A stretch of DNA of 64,000 nucleotides from Ctena decussata (Eukaryota > Mollusca > Bivalvia > Lucinida > Lucinidae), in assembly GCA_963989385.1 (NCBI GenBank), contig OZ022512.1:27859899-27923898 (forward strand), given 5' to 3'. Position 1 is the stretch's first letter. Each line of letters starts with the position of its first letter. The notes beneath the pieces were generated by a model that had not been told where the DNA came from, ran no database searches, and saw only the letters and a list, made by a program, of their open reading frames with translations. Made by a program: the position numbers and the translations under genes. Positions 55,001 to 64,000 of this stretch are shown here, piece by piece.

Positions 55001-58000
55001 TTTCCGACGCGGCCCATTCGGCGGCAGTGGAGGGGAAATTATGCAATATGGGTACGTTAAACAGTACAACCATCATAACTTTGGCGAGTTCTCAGCTTTT
55101 AGAATGCTCAGGACTAACGTATTGTTCACAAACAAACAGGAATGACTCTGATTAAGACTGCACAAATGCGCAGGCTTCCCCTGTGTACTGGGCCTGTGTA
55201 GAACCAAAAAGTTCACTACAGTATTAGAGATGTGTGGAGGGGAGGGGGGGGGGGGGGGTGTAAAAATAATCATGCATGAGTCATTCCTAAAACATCAGAC
55301 TTCCAAAAAATTCTCTCAATACGTCCAAAACTGACATCATGGAAGTCTATTTCCCCATCAATTTAATGGGCTTGAACAGGTTGTCTCCCCTGTCCACCCG
55401 TCAGTCAAGTGTGATGTCTTCTATCACGTCCGCTTTGCCTACGAACACGTTCTAGTCTTGTATTTGCTTTTACATGCGTAGCTAAACGTCTTAAAATGTT
55501 TGAAACCAAGAACTCCACCAAACACAACAATGTACGACCATTGTACGGAAATCGGGATTAATTCATAGGACTTCGCTTGTTGTCATTAGTTTTCGTGACA
55601 GGTATCATTTTTTTTTTCCAATGGAAATTAGTTAGGTGATGACGTCATCGGCTGGACTGATTCATTTTTCAATATTTCCCGAGCCCTGTTTGGGAAAAAT
55701 CGTCAGTTTTATGGTAGCAAATTGCGTTTTATGGCTCCCCTGACGCGTTGCCGTAAAACAAAATTTCCGACCATAAAACCGACCATTTAACTCCCCAAAT
55801 AACAATTTTGGGTACAGTTATCCCCCGAGTTTATCCCCATTTAGAATCTCCACTTACCTCCCTTTGTAACCGTCGTCTGTCTGTTTTTAATTCATCTTCT
55901 AATTTCTCTGCCTCGTCAGCATCGTATTTAAATCGTTTAACTTGTGTTTCTAACCGTACTACAGTACCATCTAAATTTGTTATTTCTTGTTCAGCCTTCT
56001 GTAACTTTAATTTGTACTCGTGTATTTGTTTACTAGCCTCTCCTGAAAGAAATGAGATAGAAACATCACATCCCAATTATTACATTGTGCTTATGGTCCA
56101 CAGAAAAGCATGGCATTAAAAGTTATGTGTGTAAATCAGTTGAAATAAAATATATTTTAAACCAAAAGTTAAGAGTGTTTTGTTGAGACTAAACTGTGAA
56201 GAAAAATAAGACAAATGCTCATTTGCCTTATTAAGTTATATTCCTTTGTAGTTTAGTCATCCGAACAATAATATGATAGTGAAATATCCAATGTAGCACT
56301 CTAATTGATAGATTACTGCTAAGGCCAAATAAAAAAATATGCGTGTTTCGGGTTTCCCGACCCTACCTAAAAATCGGCAGCGACCCTAAAGATTTTTTTG
56401 ACTTCCTGAAAAAAAATCGATTTCGGTACATTCGGCTAGTTTCCGGCCGTTTTTTCTCTACTCGGCGATCAATGTCTTGCAGGCGCTCGGGAGAAAAATC
56501 AATACGGGTAAAAGCTAATGATTTAAAGCGTCTGTTTAACGCTGGAGTCTTCGTAAGCATGGCGTATTCGGGCGCTTCCGTTTTGAACATTTCAAAGGAA
56601 AAATGCGTCCATGGTCCTGCCGAGAGACAGTTCAACGTCGTGGCTCACGAAAATACGTTTGAAAAATTTGAATGCAATTACCGGTGCACGATAAACAGCA
56701 TGAACAGTGTTTTCATGTCAGAAAACGCTAATGGGCCGTGGACGGAGCTCTCGGACAGTATGATACCATGTAAATGATACCGTAACTCTGAACCAGTAGT
56801 TGTATTAACACATACAGTTCTATAGGAAACAGTAAAAACCCAGGTCAGACGGCTCCTAAAGGAGTGGTCTGATCTCAGTCTTCACTGTTTCAATTCAATT
56901 CTGTTTATATTTTGGGCTTCATATGGATAGGATATTAAAGTTCACAAACACTTCTAAGCATTTTGTTTCTTTTATTGCCCTCAAGAAATACATTTACATA
57001 ACTTATTATATTAAAGGCATAGGTAAATATCGACATATTATATATATTAAAAAAAAAAAAAAAAATCCCTACCTACCCTACCTACAGAATTTCAGACTGA
57101 AACCCTAAACACACATATTTTTTTATTTGGCCTGACAGTGATTTGTCTTGGCTGAAAGAGTATCCATTTGCTTTAAAATCACTTGTGTCATGTACAATAT
57201 AATGCATACAACTTTTCTGCTGACCAACAATGCATGCTCTGGCTCTAATCCGTTCAAAGCAGAATCACTGCTATTTACAGAATGCAAGCACTATTGAAAG
57301 TGGAGATCCCACAGATCTGTTTCTTTAATATATGAGTTTCACATAAATGACATATCTAAAAATTTAATCTGTTTTTAACAGACATATGAGCTGCAATAAC
57401 AGAAAACCAACAAAGTGATTGTGCACCCAGTGCAGACTCAGATCAGCCTGGGCATCCACCCAGTCTGATCAGAGTCTCTGCTGCGCACTTAAAGGGTAGC
57501 TAAGAGTCTAAGCTAGTAGCACGCGGACAGCAGCTGGGCGGATGCCCAGGCTGAGCTGAGCTGAGTCTTCACTGGGCGCACATGCCTCTTTGTTGGCTTT
57601 CTCGTGTAGTGACTCATATATACACTAGAAATTTTGTTCTAACATGGAAATAAATGCTGCAATTATCAGAAAACAGCTTTAGGAATAATTTAATAGTCTT
57701 CGCCACTATCATGCTCCTGCATGTGGTCTCTTAACCCTATTGCACTCAGACCGGCCAAAACTCCATAGAGTTTTGGCCGTTCTGAGTGCAATAGGGTTAA
57801 AAACCTCAAGTGTACCCCCCCCCCCCCCCCCCCCCCCAAATCAAACCTGGGTGCCCATGTTGAGGCAAACACTCTACCACATCAATTTAAAAGCTGGCAG
57901 AGCAAGTCATACCTTTACATCCTGACATTCAGTAATTGAACAACACACTTATAACTATCCTTTGCTTGTCAAAAAGACATAAAAAAGAAAAGAAGCCATC

Positions 58001-61000
58001 TTACTCTGCACTTCATATAACTGCATTTCCGGACCATTCATTTGTGCTGTCTTATTAGTTGATGGCCGTTCTTTAGTTTTCTCTTCTTCTAAGGCACCTC
58101 TAATCTTTTAATCTACAAATAATCAGACAAATTTTTTTCTATTATGGTGACTTTCTGTCAGCTGTAATTGAAAAATGATGGGCAACACCAGGTCTCAGGT
58201 CAATATACAAAGGAAGGATTTTTGCCTTTAACCCTTAGATTGCTGAAAAAATAATTCACCTGGCCCTAAAATGGGGGTAGGGGTATCTCAGAGGCCATAT
58301 CTTGCACACACTCTGGTCGATTTGCTTGAAATTTTCACTCAATATGGCTGATGTGTGAGCTGCCATTTTCCGGAAGTTACCAAGGTCACGTGACCTGCCA
58401 TATTAGGGTGTCACATGATACCACCGGGAACCGACGTAGACACTTAAAAAAAAAAAAAAAAAAAAAAAAGTGCAAGATATTAGCGCCAGCGATATACTTT
58501 GTATGACAAAGTAATTGCTTGTCTGAGAGCCGGTGTTATTGCTGAATATTTATCAAGAGAGAAAATTTGGAAGGATGAAGTCTAGTTGTCGGAAAATCGG
58601 GATCAAGTAAGTAGGGGTAGCCACCTGTAAAGCTGATGTTGAAAATATCATAAATTTTTTACGTTTTCTCTGAGTTTAAAAGTCAACAAATCAATTAGGT
58701 GGGTAAAACCTTGCTCTAGTAGAAAGCAGATTCCCTCCTGCATAGGACAACCGCAAATGATGGGGAGTACTTGATGCTTAGTGTGCCTGACATGCTCTCA
58801 AAGTGACCTACCCCTCGAGAACGACTATAGTCGCACTTAGCAGTCTAAGGGTTAATATATATTTATTTTATTCTATTTTTATGTTTTTTTATTCTTCCTA
58901 CTCCTCCATAAACTGTATGTTGTGACCCCCATTAAAACCAGTTCGCTTAATGGTTTACCAAGGAGCTACTAAATGTGTGTTATCAAGAATGATTCTAACA
59001 CAGTGCGCCTATAGAAGCAATGGAAAGTTACCGTGTTTTATTCTGCAACAATTCACTGTTTCGGAGCCCGTGAGTCTAATTGCTGACGTCACTGCAACTA
59101 CTGATGTAATTTTGTGACGTTTTGAGACGTTAGACGGTGTAACGTCTCTTTTTATTTATAAAATCACCATCAAAACGTACATTTGTCTGAGATGCAGTTA
59201 AGAATATTGGCGGGAACATGAACGCGCTGGCAGGAAGGTTGGGAGAGTTTGACTGAAAAGAATAGTTTTTCGGCGTTTTTGAATGTTAGAATCGAAATAG
59301 TTCAGCTCTAGCATTGAATTGTTGAGTAATAATTCACTGTTTGTCGGTCAGTTGTAAGTAGATATATCACTCGCGCTCCGCGCTCGTGATATTATCTACT
59401 TTACAACTGACTTCCAAACAGTGAATTATTACTCAACAATTCACTGCTAGAGCTGATCTATTTCTTAAACAAAAATGATCACAATCCCCTGTTCTTATCT
59501 AACAGCTCAGATTAAAAACAGACACATGAAACTTAGAACATTATTGAACAGTACTGGTGCTATCAGCATTATTATCCCCATTTTTATTACAGACACAATT
59601 GCTCATTTGGTCAGCATTTGAGCTGTGTCACAAGCAAACCCGTGTTAATGCATACAGGGTGAAGTTAATCATTTTTCAGAACATAAATGAGCCACATAAT
59701 GTGAGTTCCATCACTGTGGCAATGAAAAAAGCAAAGGCTCTGATTAGACTGCATATAAGCACAGTCTGATCAGAGCCTTCACTTGTCACATCAGCCTTCT
59801 TTTGAAGTGACCCTAGCCACAGAGCCAACAGTGAGGTCTCAGATTACCCTGTATAAATGAAAAGGATGATCTGAATAATATCGCATAATAAAATTGCCAC
59901 ATTGTTGGAAGTCACATGATGCCGCTCAATTATCTATTTTCTATATTAATCTTAGGTGACAATGTGACAATTTTCAGACAATCATTCAAGTCTAGTTACA
60001 GTCAAACTTCGGTAGTTCGAACATTAGTTCTTCGAATCCGTCGGAAACTACGAATACTTTCAAAGGTCCCGAATTTTTTGCTATGCATTCTATACAAATT
60101 TGCCTCGGTAACTTCGAACGGTGATAGTTCGAAAAATCGGATTTTTCGAAAGAAAAATTCGGTCCCAAACTGCAATTTCCATTAGAAATACCTCTTAAAA
60201 TTCGAAGTCGAAATTATCGCCGCAAGCTACCGTCTGCCATGCTGAAAGATCACGCACAAACCCGATGACGGGTGACGACGCTAATCATGTTTCAATAGCA
60301 TTTAATCTTGTGTTAACCAGGTATTACGACATATCATACAGGTAAATGCTCTTCTTTTGTGACTTAATTACAAATGTTTTTCAACATACGATTAAAATTG
60401 AATTTGAATAGATGTCGTTAATCTTTTATCTGTGTTTGAACTGGGGGTGATCAAAGATACAGCGCCGTGACTTAAAGGTAACGATTAATGTAAATTGAAT
60501 TTAATATGAACGAAAATCTATGTGCCACTTTAATTTGTTCATTGTTTGTTTGCGGCAGCAAAGCCCACTTCTTTTTATAAAACGTCCCAATTATCGGTCA
60601 TTAAAATTGCAGCATGATTCGTATGTCCGACATTATCATGAAGCATGATTTCAACAAGATTTCTGAAGGCATAAGAGAAGATGACAGTAAGATTATCTGT
60701 TTGCATCTTCTTTCACGCCTTACAGAAGAGGTAATTACCACAATACAGGTGCGTTTTACACATTTGACGTGATCACAAGGTCACGGTAAAGTTCAGACAA
60801 TTCCGTATTTTTACGGAAATGGCAGACTCAGTAACTTTGAAATTCGGATAGTTCGAAGTAAAATCGGGAGTCCCTGGCACTTCGAAATACCGAAGTTTGA
60901 CTGTTCTTTCATAAGGATGTCATGTCGTTTTACACTATTTAAAGAGAACTACAGGCTGCCTATTTAAAGAATATGCTTACCTCGTCTTGTAATTTATTTC

Positions 61001-61030
61001 TTTCTTCTAACATTCTTTTTAATTTATCAT
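51924..61030 (-). CDS. LRRFIP1/2-like coiled-coil protein, C-terminal four exons (5' part outside window)
   Basis: In vertebrates LRRFIP1 and LRRFIP2 bind Flightless-I and act in Wnt and innate immune signalling through a long coiled coil. Joined minus-strand exons 60981-61030, 58005-58104, 55858-56042 and 51924-52031 give 147 residues of uninterrupted heptad-rich sequence. Conserved C-terminal signatures are QVKRFKYDADEAEKLEDELK, RRRLQRELRECQNQIEELTN and NKHLNKRLEKIRQSRSAL, ending in Q and TGA. All junction phases agree. The first exon here begins mid-codon, so more exons exist to the right. Whether the gene is the LRRFIP1 or LRRFIP2 counterpart cannot be told from this end. Confidence 0.88.
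52207..52444. mobile_element. MITE family A, copy 6
   Basis: TGAGCCGCGACACAACAAAA to GTTTTGTTGTGTCGTAGCTC. It lies 175 bp inside the last LRRFIP intron. Confidence 0.85.
53340..53590 (+). repeat. 115-bp tandem duplication, each copy led by a poly-G run
   Basis: The phrase GGGGCTATGT(G/T)GACTGCT(T/A)TGCAT...AACTTCATGCAAG...CATAATGAAAA...AACAAAAGCTATC occurs twice, each after a poly-G run of over 20 bases (about 53378-53401 and 53481-53506). Confidence 0.88.
53700..54555 (+). mobile_element. Helitron-like element 3, about 170-bp tandem units
   Basis: At the 3' end the hairpin CCTGAACTTTTGTTCAGG is followed by CGAGCTAA. Four units each contain AAAACTTTAACCAAAAC and a near-perfect palindrome TGACCTTGACATCAAGGTCA (about 53805, 53972, 54134, 54313). 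(GACGCC)-type words precede the 3' end. The 5' end was not located. Confidence 0.68.
55858..56042 (-). CDS. LRRFIP-like exon (second from the end)
   Basis: The exon encodes EASKQIHEYKLKLQKAEQEI then TNLDGTVVRLETQ and VKRFKYDADEAEKLEDELKT. Acceptor TTTCTTTCAG, donor GAG/GTAAGT. The AEK-x-EDELK-x-x-(R/K)R-x-LQRE block is the strongest family marker. Confidence 0.92.
56323..57132 (+). mobile_element. 810-bp element (GGCCAAATAAAAAAATATG ends) with an open frame
   Basis: The inverted ends GGCCAAATAAAAAAATATG / ATATTTTTTTATTTGGCC are followed inside by CGTGTTTCGGGTTTC / GAAACCCTAAACACACA. The plus strand holds an open frame of 144 codons at 56343-56777 that starts within the end repeat. I do not recognise the product. 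No matching target duplication was found. Confidence 0.75.
56343..56777 (+). CDS. Unidentified 144-aa open frame inside a transposon
   Basis: The reading is basic at first (RFRYIRLVSGRFFSTRRSMS). It then contains KANDLKRLFNAGVFVSMAYS, AERQFNVVAHENTFEKFECN and YRCTINSMNS. No transposase motif, signal peptide or known domain is visible. It could be a chance frame or an exon carried along by the element. The first residues come from the terminal repeat itself. Confidence 0.3.
   Translation: MFRVSRPYLKIGSDPKDFFDFLKKNRFRYIRLVSGRFFSTRRSMSCRRSGEKSIRVKANDLKRLFNAGVFVSMAYSGASVLNISKEKCVHGPAERQFNVVAHENTFEKFECNYRCTINSMNSVFMSENANGPWTELSDSMIPCK
57387..57615. mobile_element. MITE family A, copy 7
   Basis: TGAGCTGCAATAACAGAAAA to GGCTTTCTCGTGTAGTGACTCA-type end, with internal shortening of one arm. 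Confidence 0.8.
57735..57796. mobile_element. 62-bp palindromic TTAA-flanked element
   Basis: CCCTATTGCACTCAGACCGG and its inverse fold into one hairpin with the loop near CTCCATAGAG. TTAA stands on both sides (57731-57734, 57797-57800). TTAA target plus CCC tip is the piggyBac signature. Confidence 0.82.
57814..57838 (+). repeat. Poly-C tract
   Basis: A run of about 23 C. Comparable G or C runs lie at 18191, 35706, 37959, 48576, 53378, 53481, 55241 and 61805. Confidence 0.95.
58005..58104 (-). CDS. LRRFIP-like exon (third from the end)
   Basis: The exon encodes IRGALEEEKTKERPSTNKTA then QMNGPEMQLYEVQ. The donor is CAGA/GTAAGA. The acceptor after TTAAAAG is not a strong one. The nearer TTTGTAG would run into TAA, so phase decides the start. 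Confidence 0.7.
58232..58851. mobile_element. 620-bp TTAA-flanked piggyBac-like element
   Basis: Tips CCCTTAGATTGCTGA / TTAGCAGTCTAAGGG with TTAA on both sides (58228-58231, 58852-58855). It contains a poly-A run of about 25 (58446-58469) and no transposase. Confidence 0.82.
59295..59458. repeat. Foldback hairpin with about 75-bp arms
   Basis: The arm GTTCAGCTCTAGCATTGAAT...GTCAGTTGTAAGTAGATA is mirrored by TATCTACTTTACAACTGACT...TTCACTGCTAGAGCTGA around GCGCTCCGCGC. The palindrome is nearly complete. Confidence 0.85.
59688..59928. mobile_element. MITE family B, copy 2
   Basis: TGAGCCACATAATGTGAGTT to GTCACATGATGCCGCTCA. The inner palindrome is CAGTCTGATCAGAGCC. Confidence 0.8.
59999..60902. 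mobile_element. 900-bp element (CAGTCAAACTTCGGTAGTTC ends)
   Basis: CAGTCAAACTTCGGTAGTTC at the left mirrors CGAAATACCGAAGTTTGACTG at the right, and TTCGAA words repeat inside both ends. The left flank ends in TA; the right flank does not begin with TA, so the target site is not confirmed. Confidence 0.75.
60981..61030 (-). CDS. LRRFIP-like exon (fourth from the end)
   Basis: A 50-nt exon encoding DKLKRMLEERNKLQDE behind a strong acceptor (TTTTGTTTTTCAG) with a GAG/GTAAGC donor. It needs one base from an upstream exon that I could not place. Confidence 0.78.
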
Positions 61031-61128
61031 CTGAAAAACAAAAGACACAAAACTACAATTACTGCCAAAACATTTTGTGATGAAAATTAATTCCAAGTTT
61101 TCACTTTTATCTCTATTAATTAGGAGAT

Positions 61129-61200
61129 AACTGTACTCAAAATTGTCATTTGGGGAGGTAAATCGTCAGTTTTATGGTTGGAAATTTCTGCTCAACCCGG
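61129..61200. mobile_element. MITE family J, truncated copy
   Basis: GATAACTGTACTCAAAATTG then TCATTTGGGGAGGTAAATCG and CAGTTTTATGGT; the right half is missing. Confidence 0.65.
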
Positions 61201-61328
61201 CTGGGTAAAAAAGGTTAAGTTACTGTAAAATGAAACACCTTTACTTCAGCCAGTTTCTTTCATTTATTTGTGCTAACAAATACTGGTTTGATACACTTCA
61301 ATCTGAAAGCACAGAACGATGAATACAT

Positions 61329-61529
61329 AGGGGAGAGTCGTGTAAATTCGGACGTATCATGGCAAACAGTAAAAATCCAGATGAGACGGCTCATAATGAG
61401 CCGTCTTATCAGGATTTTCACTGTTTGCCAGGGTTAATTTTGTTTTAATTCCAAACAACTGACATATAAAGGAAACAATGTCACTGTCCGAATTTACCCG
61501 CCGTCCTAAGTTACCCAACTCTCCCCTAG
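61329..61529. mobile_element. MITE with TAGGGGAGAGT ends
   Basis: ATAGGGGAGAGTCGTGTAAA and TTACCCAACTCTCCCCTA are imperfect inverses, joined by GTGTAAATTCGGACG / CGAATTTACCCGCCGTCC. A hairpin (GAGACGGCTCATAATGAGCC) lies at the centre. Confidence 0.72.
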
Positions 61530-61804
61530 TACTGTCATTATTAAGTTACTGACTGAATATTAAGCACAGATAAAGATCTTCTGCATGTTAAAGGAAGCAA
61601 AAAGTTCAGATTTTCGATATAGCACATTGACATTCATGAAAAGAACTTAAAGGTAAATGATAACAAATAATCAGTCTCTACATGAGCTGACTGATCCTTT
61701 TTTTTTCGCCCTGTAGCAAATATTTATATCTCAAATATTACAACTTCATATGGAGTATAGTATATCGTAATTCTGAGATAATTTCTCTTTATTCTCCACA
61801 TCCC

Positions 61805-61832
61805 GCCCCCCCCCCCCCCCCCCCCCCCCCCA
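61805..61832 (+). repeat. Poly-C tract
   Basis: About 26 consecutive C within a pyrimidine-rich stretch. Confidence 0.95.
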
Positions 61833-61945
61833 TCTTTCCCCTCACCATTAGACCACTAAAACCTAGCTCCTCTGTGGCCATAACATGTTTCAATCGGAAC
61901 ACCTCCATTTATATCAATGGAAACAAGTTTTGTTATTGTGACTTC

Positions 61946-62368
61946 GGCCGTGTTTACACGAGCAAAGTTTCTAAGACAAAGTAGGTTTGTCACAGAAAAA
62001 TTTGCTTGTGTAAATGCCAAAATATGACAATATTTATTTGACAAATATATATGGTAAAGTTACTTCGATAAATTAGATTTGTACGTGTAAACAGAGAACT
62101 TTGCTAAAGATTATGTAAAAAAGAACTTTGGTATAAGCGTGGAAAATGTGACAAAGATTTTGTTTCATTGCTGCAGGTAACTTTGACGAATAATATTTGG
62201 TCGTGTGAACACTGCAGCAAATATTTCATTGCCAAAGTTTATGTGGAAAAGATTCTATGGCACACTTTCTTTAACAAATAATTTGCTCCATGTAAACACA
62301 AAATGTTTGTCATACTTTCTTTGTTAAAGTTTCTGTGACATAGAAACTTTGCTCGTGTAAACGCGGCC
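61946..62368. mobile_element. 423-bp element (GGCCGTGTTTACACGAGCAA ends), TTC-flanked
   Basis: GGCCGTGTTTACACGAGCAA / TTGCTCGTGTAAACGCGGCC are inverses with one mismatch, and AGTTTCT follows inside both. TTC is repeated on both sides (61943-61945, 62369-62371). CAAAGTTTCT-like words recur through the element. Confidence 0.8.
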
Positions 62369-62447
62369 TTCCTGTCCATTTTCCTGGATGGCAAAGTTTT
62401 TCCAAAAGGAGATCTACTCAACAAGGGAAGCAAATTCTTTCCTTTAA

Positions 62448-62675
62448 CCCTTTTTTGACCAGTGGACTTGTCCATTGTTATCATTCAGATAATCCCATTA
62501 CATGTACTAGTTTTAGGGGTTTCTGGTGAATATTTTCACTTTTATTGTACTTTGCATAGAAATTCCTGTAAGCAAACAATGTAGACCCTGATCAGACGCC
62601 GTGTTTTGCGGCGTCTGAACTGAGTCTGCACTGTTTGCATAATGTCCCCAAAACGGGTATCCGGTCTAAAAAGGG
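62448..62675. mobile_element. 228-bp TTAA-flanked piggyBac-like element
   Basis: Tips CCCTTTTTTGACC / GGTCTAAAAAGGG, TTAA at 62444-62447 and 62676-62679. Inner hairpin GACGCCGTGTTTTGCGGCGTC. Confidence 0.8.
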
Positions 62676-62679
62676 TTAA

Positions 62680-64000
62680 GAGTAGATCAAAATTGAATAG
62701 GCAAAATACAGAGTTGCTTCCCTGTACCCATTTCTCTACAAGAAATACAAATGTCTCCCAGAATTTCCAATCCCACAGCTACTTTTATCTGGGGTTCTAA
62801 TTCCCTTAAATAGAATATCATGCTCAAATGCACAGGTTAGTCTGGTCTTTGCTGGTTGTATATCTCAGCATCTATCTTTGACCATCCAGACCATCATATA
62901 TATACTTAAGGACAAAAGTTCTTCACAGATGTTAAATTAACATCCGTGCAGAACTTTTGTCCTTAAGTATATTGTATAGTATAAATATTAAACAGTACAC
63001 ATGGAATAAAAGAATACAGAATCTTGATATAGAAATAAGATATATCCTTTCCATTTATAGACTTAGATTGTTTAGTGCAAGCCAGCAAGTTACTGTGAAC
63101 AATTTGCCCTTAAGTTCAATGCTTTCTTTCCTATTCTTATCAGCATCCTATGTATTTCGACAAAAATGGATATTTCATAACTTGTGAAGTGTTGTCTTAG
63201 CCACCAAATATAAAGAATCTGACTAATTTCTGTATGTTTTTGTTAACTTTGGAAAAAGCCTTGAACTTTTGGGGCGAGTGGAAGCAAGCCAAACCCATGC
63301 GCTGTTGAGTATAGAAGTGAATATGAGAGATGAGAAAGTATAATACTCACTGTCGAAAACTCTTCTTCACAGTGAAGTACCAAAGAAACTTCCAAATATC
63401 TCCAGTCTATTCAACAAACTTAGATCCAAACAGAAACTGTGCTTCTAATGCTTCAAATGGGAAATAGAGCCTTGTGATTGTATTCTATATTTACTTATAA
63501 TCTTAACAGGAGTGAGTTACTCAAATACCAAAGAAAGTTTGCCAAGAATGCCAGAAAGTAAATGACAAGCTTTTTGACCATTCACACTGTATAACTGTCT
63601 GTTTTACAGAATTTTTTAAAATTTTATCTGGTTGTTTCTACTGTGTGTAGCAAGTTCCATACTTTTAATTATTATTACTATTAATGTTATTAGTAATACT
63701 ATGACCACCAAACTTGCATCTGCAATGTAACTTAATCAACTTGCATCCAAAGCATTTTTCTTCATGCTCATGGCTCTGGAATCCAGTCTAGTAATTTAGA
63801 GCTTTCAGCTTTTTTTGACAATTTATGACGGAAAAAAAAAATCATACCGTGTTCAACACCTTGTACATGTATCATCGTAATATAATGGTGCTTTTAAAGT
63901 CTAGTATATTATCATATGTGCAGGCTTTCAATAAACAATCTGAAGCTATAAAGGACTGGAAAGTAACAGAGTAGATAAAAGAGTTAAATAGCTTTTATTT
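62680..64000. other. Probable LRRFIP intron; no exon placed
   Basis: A hairpin at 62905-62972 pairs ATATACTTAAGGACAAAAGT with ACTTTTGTCCTTAAGTATAT. No coiled-coil exon with the required phase was found. Confidence 0.4.

Larger units (their letters stand above)
52964..55688. mobile_element. hAT-like element with 8-bp target duplication, itself invaded
   Basis: Tips CAGGGCTCGGG and CCCGAGCCCTG. Flanking octamers TTTGGGGA and TTTGGGAA match at 7 of 8 positions. CAGGG tips and an 8-bp duplication are typical of hAT. No transposase was read. It contains a poly-G tandem duplication (53340-53590), a Helitron-like array (53700-54555) and an additional GC-richer segment at 54590-55060. Confidence 0.72.
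52780..55850. mobile_element. MITE family J copy split by a 2.7-kb insertion
   Basis: The left part (GGGGATACTGTAGTGAAAAT, TGTCATTTGGGG) ends at 52963. The right part resumes at 55689 with TTTGGGAAAAATCGTCAG and ends TTTTGGGTACAGTTATCCCC. Together they rebuild the element seen intact at 10916-11095. Confidence 0.7.

Noticed and set aside
63301..63440. Possible upstream LRRFIP exon ending at a GTGAGT donor near 63350
   Set aside because: The only frame that joins correctly to 61030 has a TGA five codons upstream and no good acceptor after it.

Overview
This is a stretch of animal nuclear genome, about 64 kb and AT-rich. It has interrupted genes with GT-AG introns, no operons, and a very dense load of small DNA transposons. 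The repeat types suggest an invertebrate and most likely a marine bivalve mollusc: Helitron-like elements with tandem-repeat cores, tRNA-derived SINEs and many foldback MITEs. That assignment is an inference, not a database result.

Two conserved protein-coding genes can be read, both on the minus strand. (1) A complete homologue of aladin (AAAS), the WD-repeat nucleoporin, lies at 1524-27514 in 15 exons. I joined the exons by hand; every splice junction keeps the reading frame and gives 509 codons plus a stop codon. (2) The last four exons of an LRRFIP1/2-type coiled-coil protein (leucine-rich repeat flightless-interacting protein) lie at 51924-61030. The rest of that gene lies beyond the right edge of the window.

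The end of the aladin gene has been rearranged. The acceptor and first part of the last exon are present twice: an intact copy at 1524-1658 and a nonsense-mutated partial copy at 4786-4830. A 2.9-kb pogo/Tigger-like transposon (1853-4785) separates them, inserted at a TA. Its transposase is broken by one frameshift. A third relic, of the C-terminal codons only, lies at 1124-1166.

The 24 kb between the genes (27.6-51.9 kb) shows no gene I can support. It is built from layered repeats: a 1.8-kb TA-flanked element with CTCGCG-rich ends (30556-32355), tandem-repeat blocks (36.95-40.6 kb), a TTA-flanked element with poly-G/poly-C next to its ends (37935-39153), and a Helitron-like element (45.0-46.9 kb) carrying a nested 187-bp insertion. 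Introns of both genes are filled with the same families. Among them are a 2.16-kb foldback element with 0.65-kb arms (23634-25797), hAT-like elements with recognisable target-site duplications (26081-26545; 52964-55688) and three TTAA-flanked piggyBac-like elements (57735-62675).

No new multi-gene system is visible. The most notable items are the exon duplication plus transposon at the end of aladin, the shared terminal structure of the Helitron-like elements, and the repeated TGACCTTGA motif that those elements carry.
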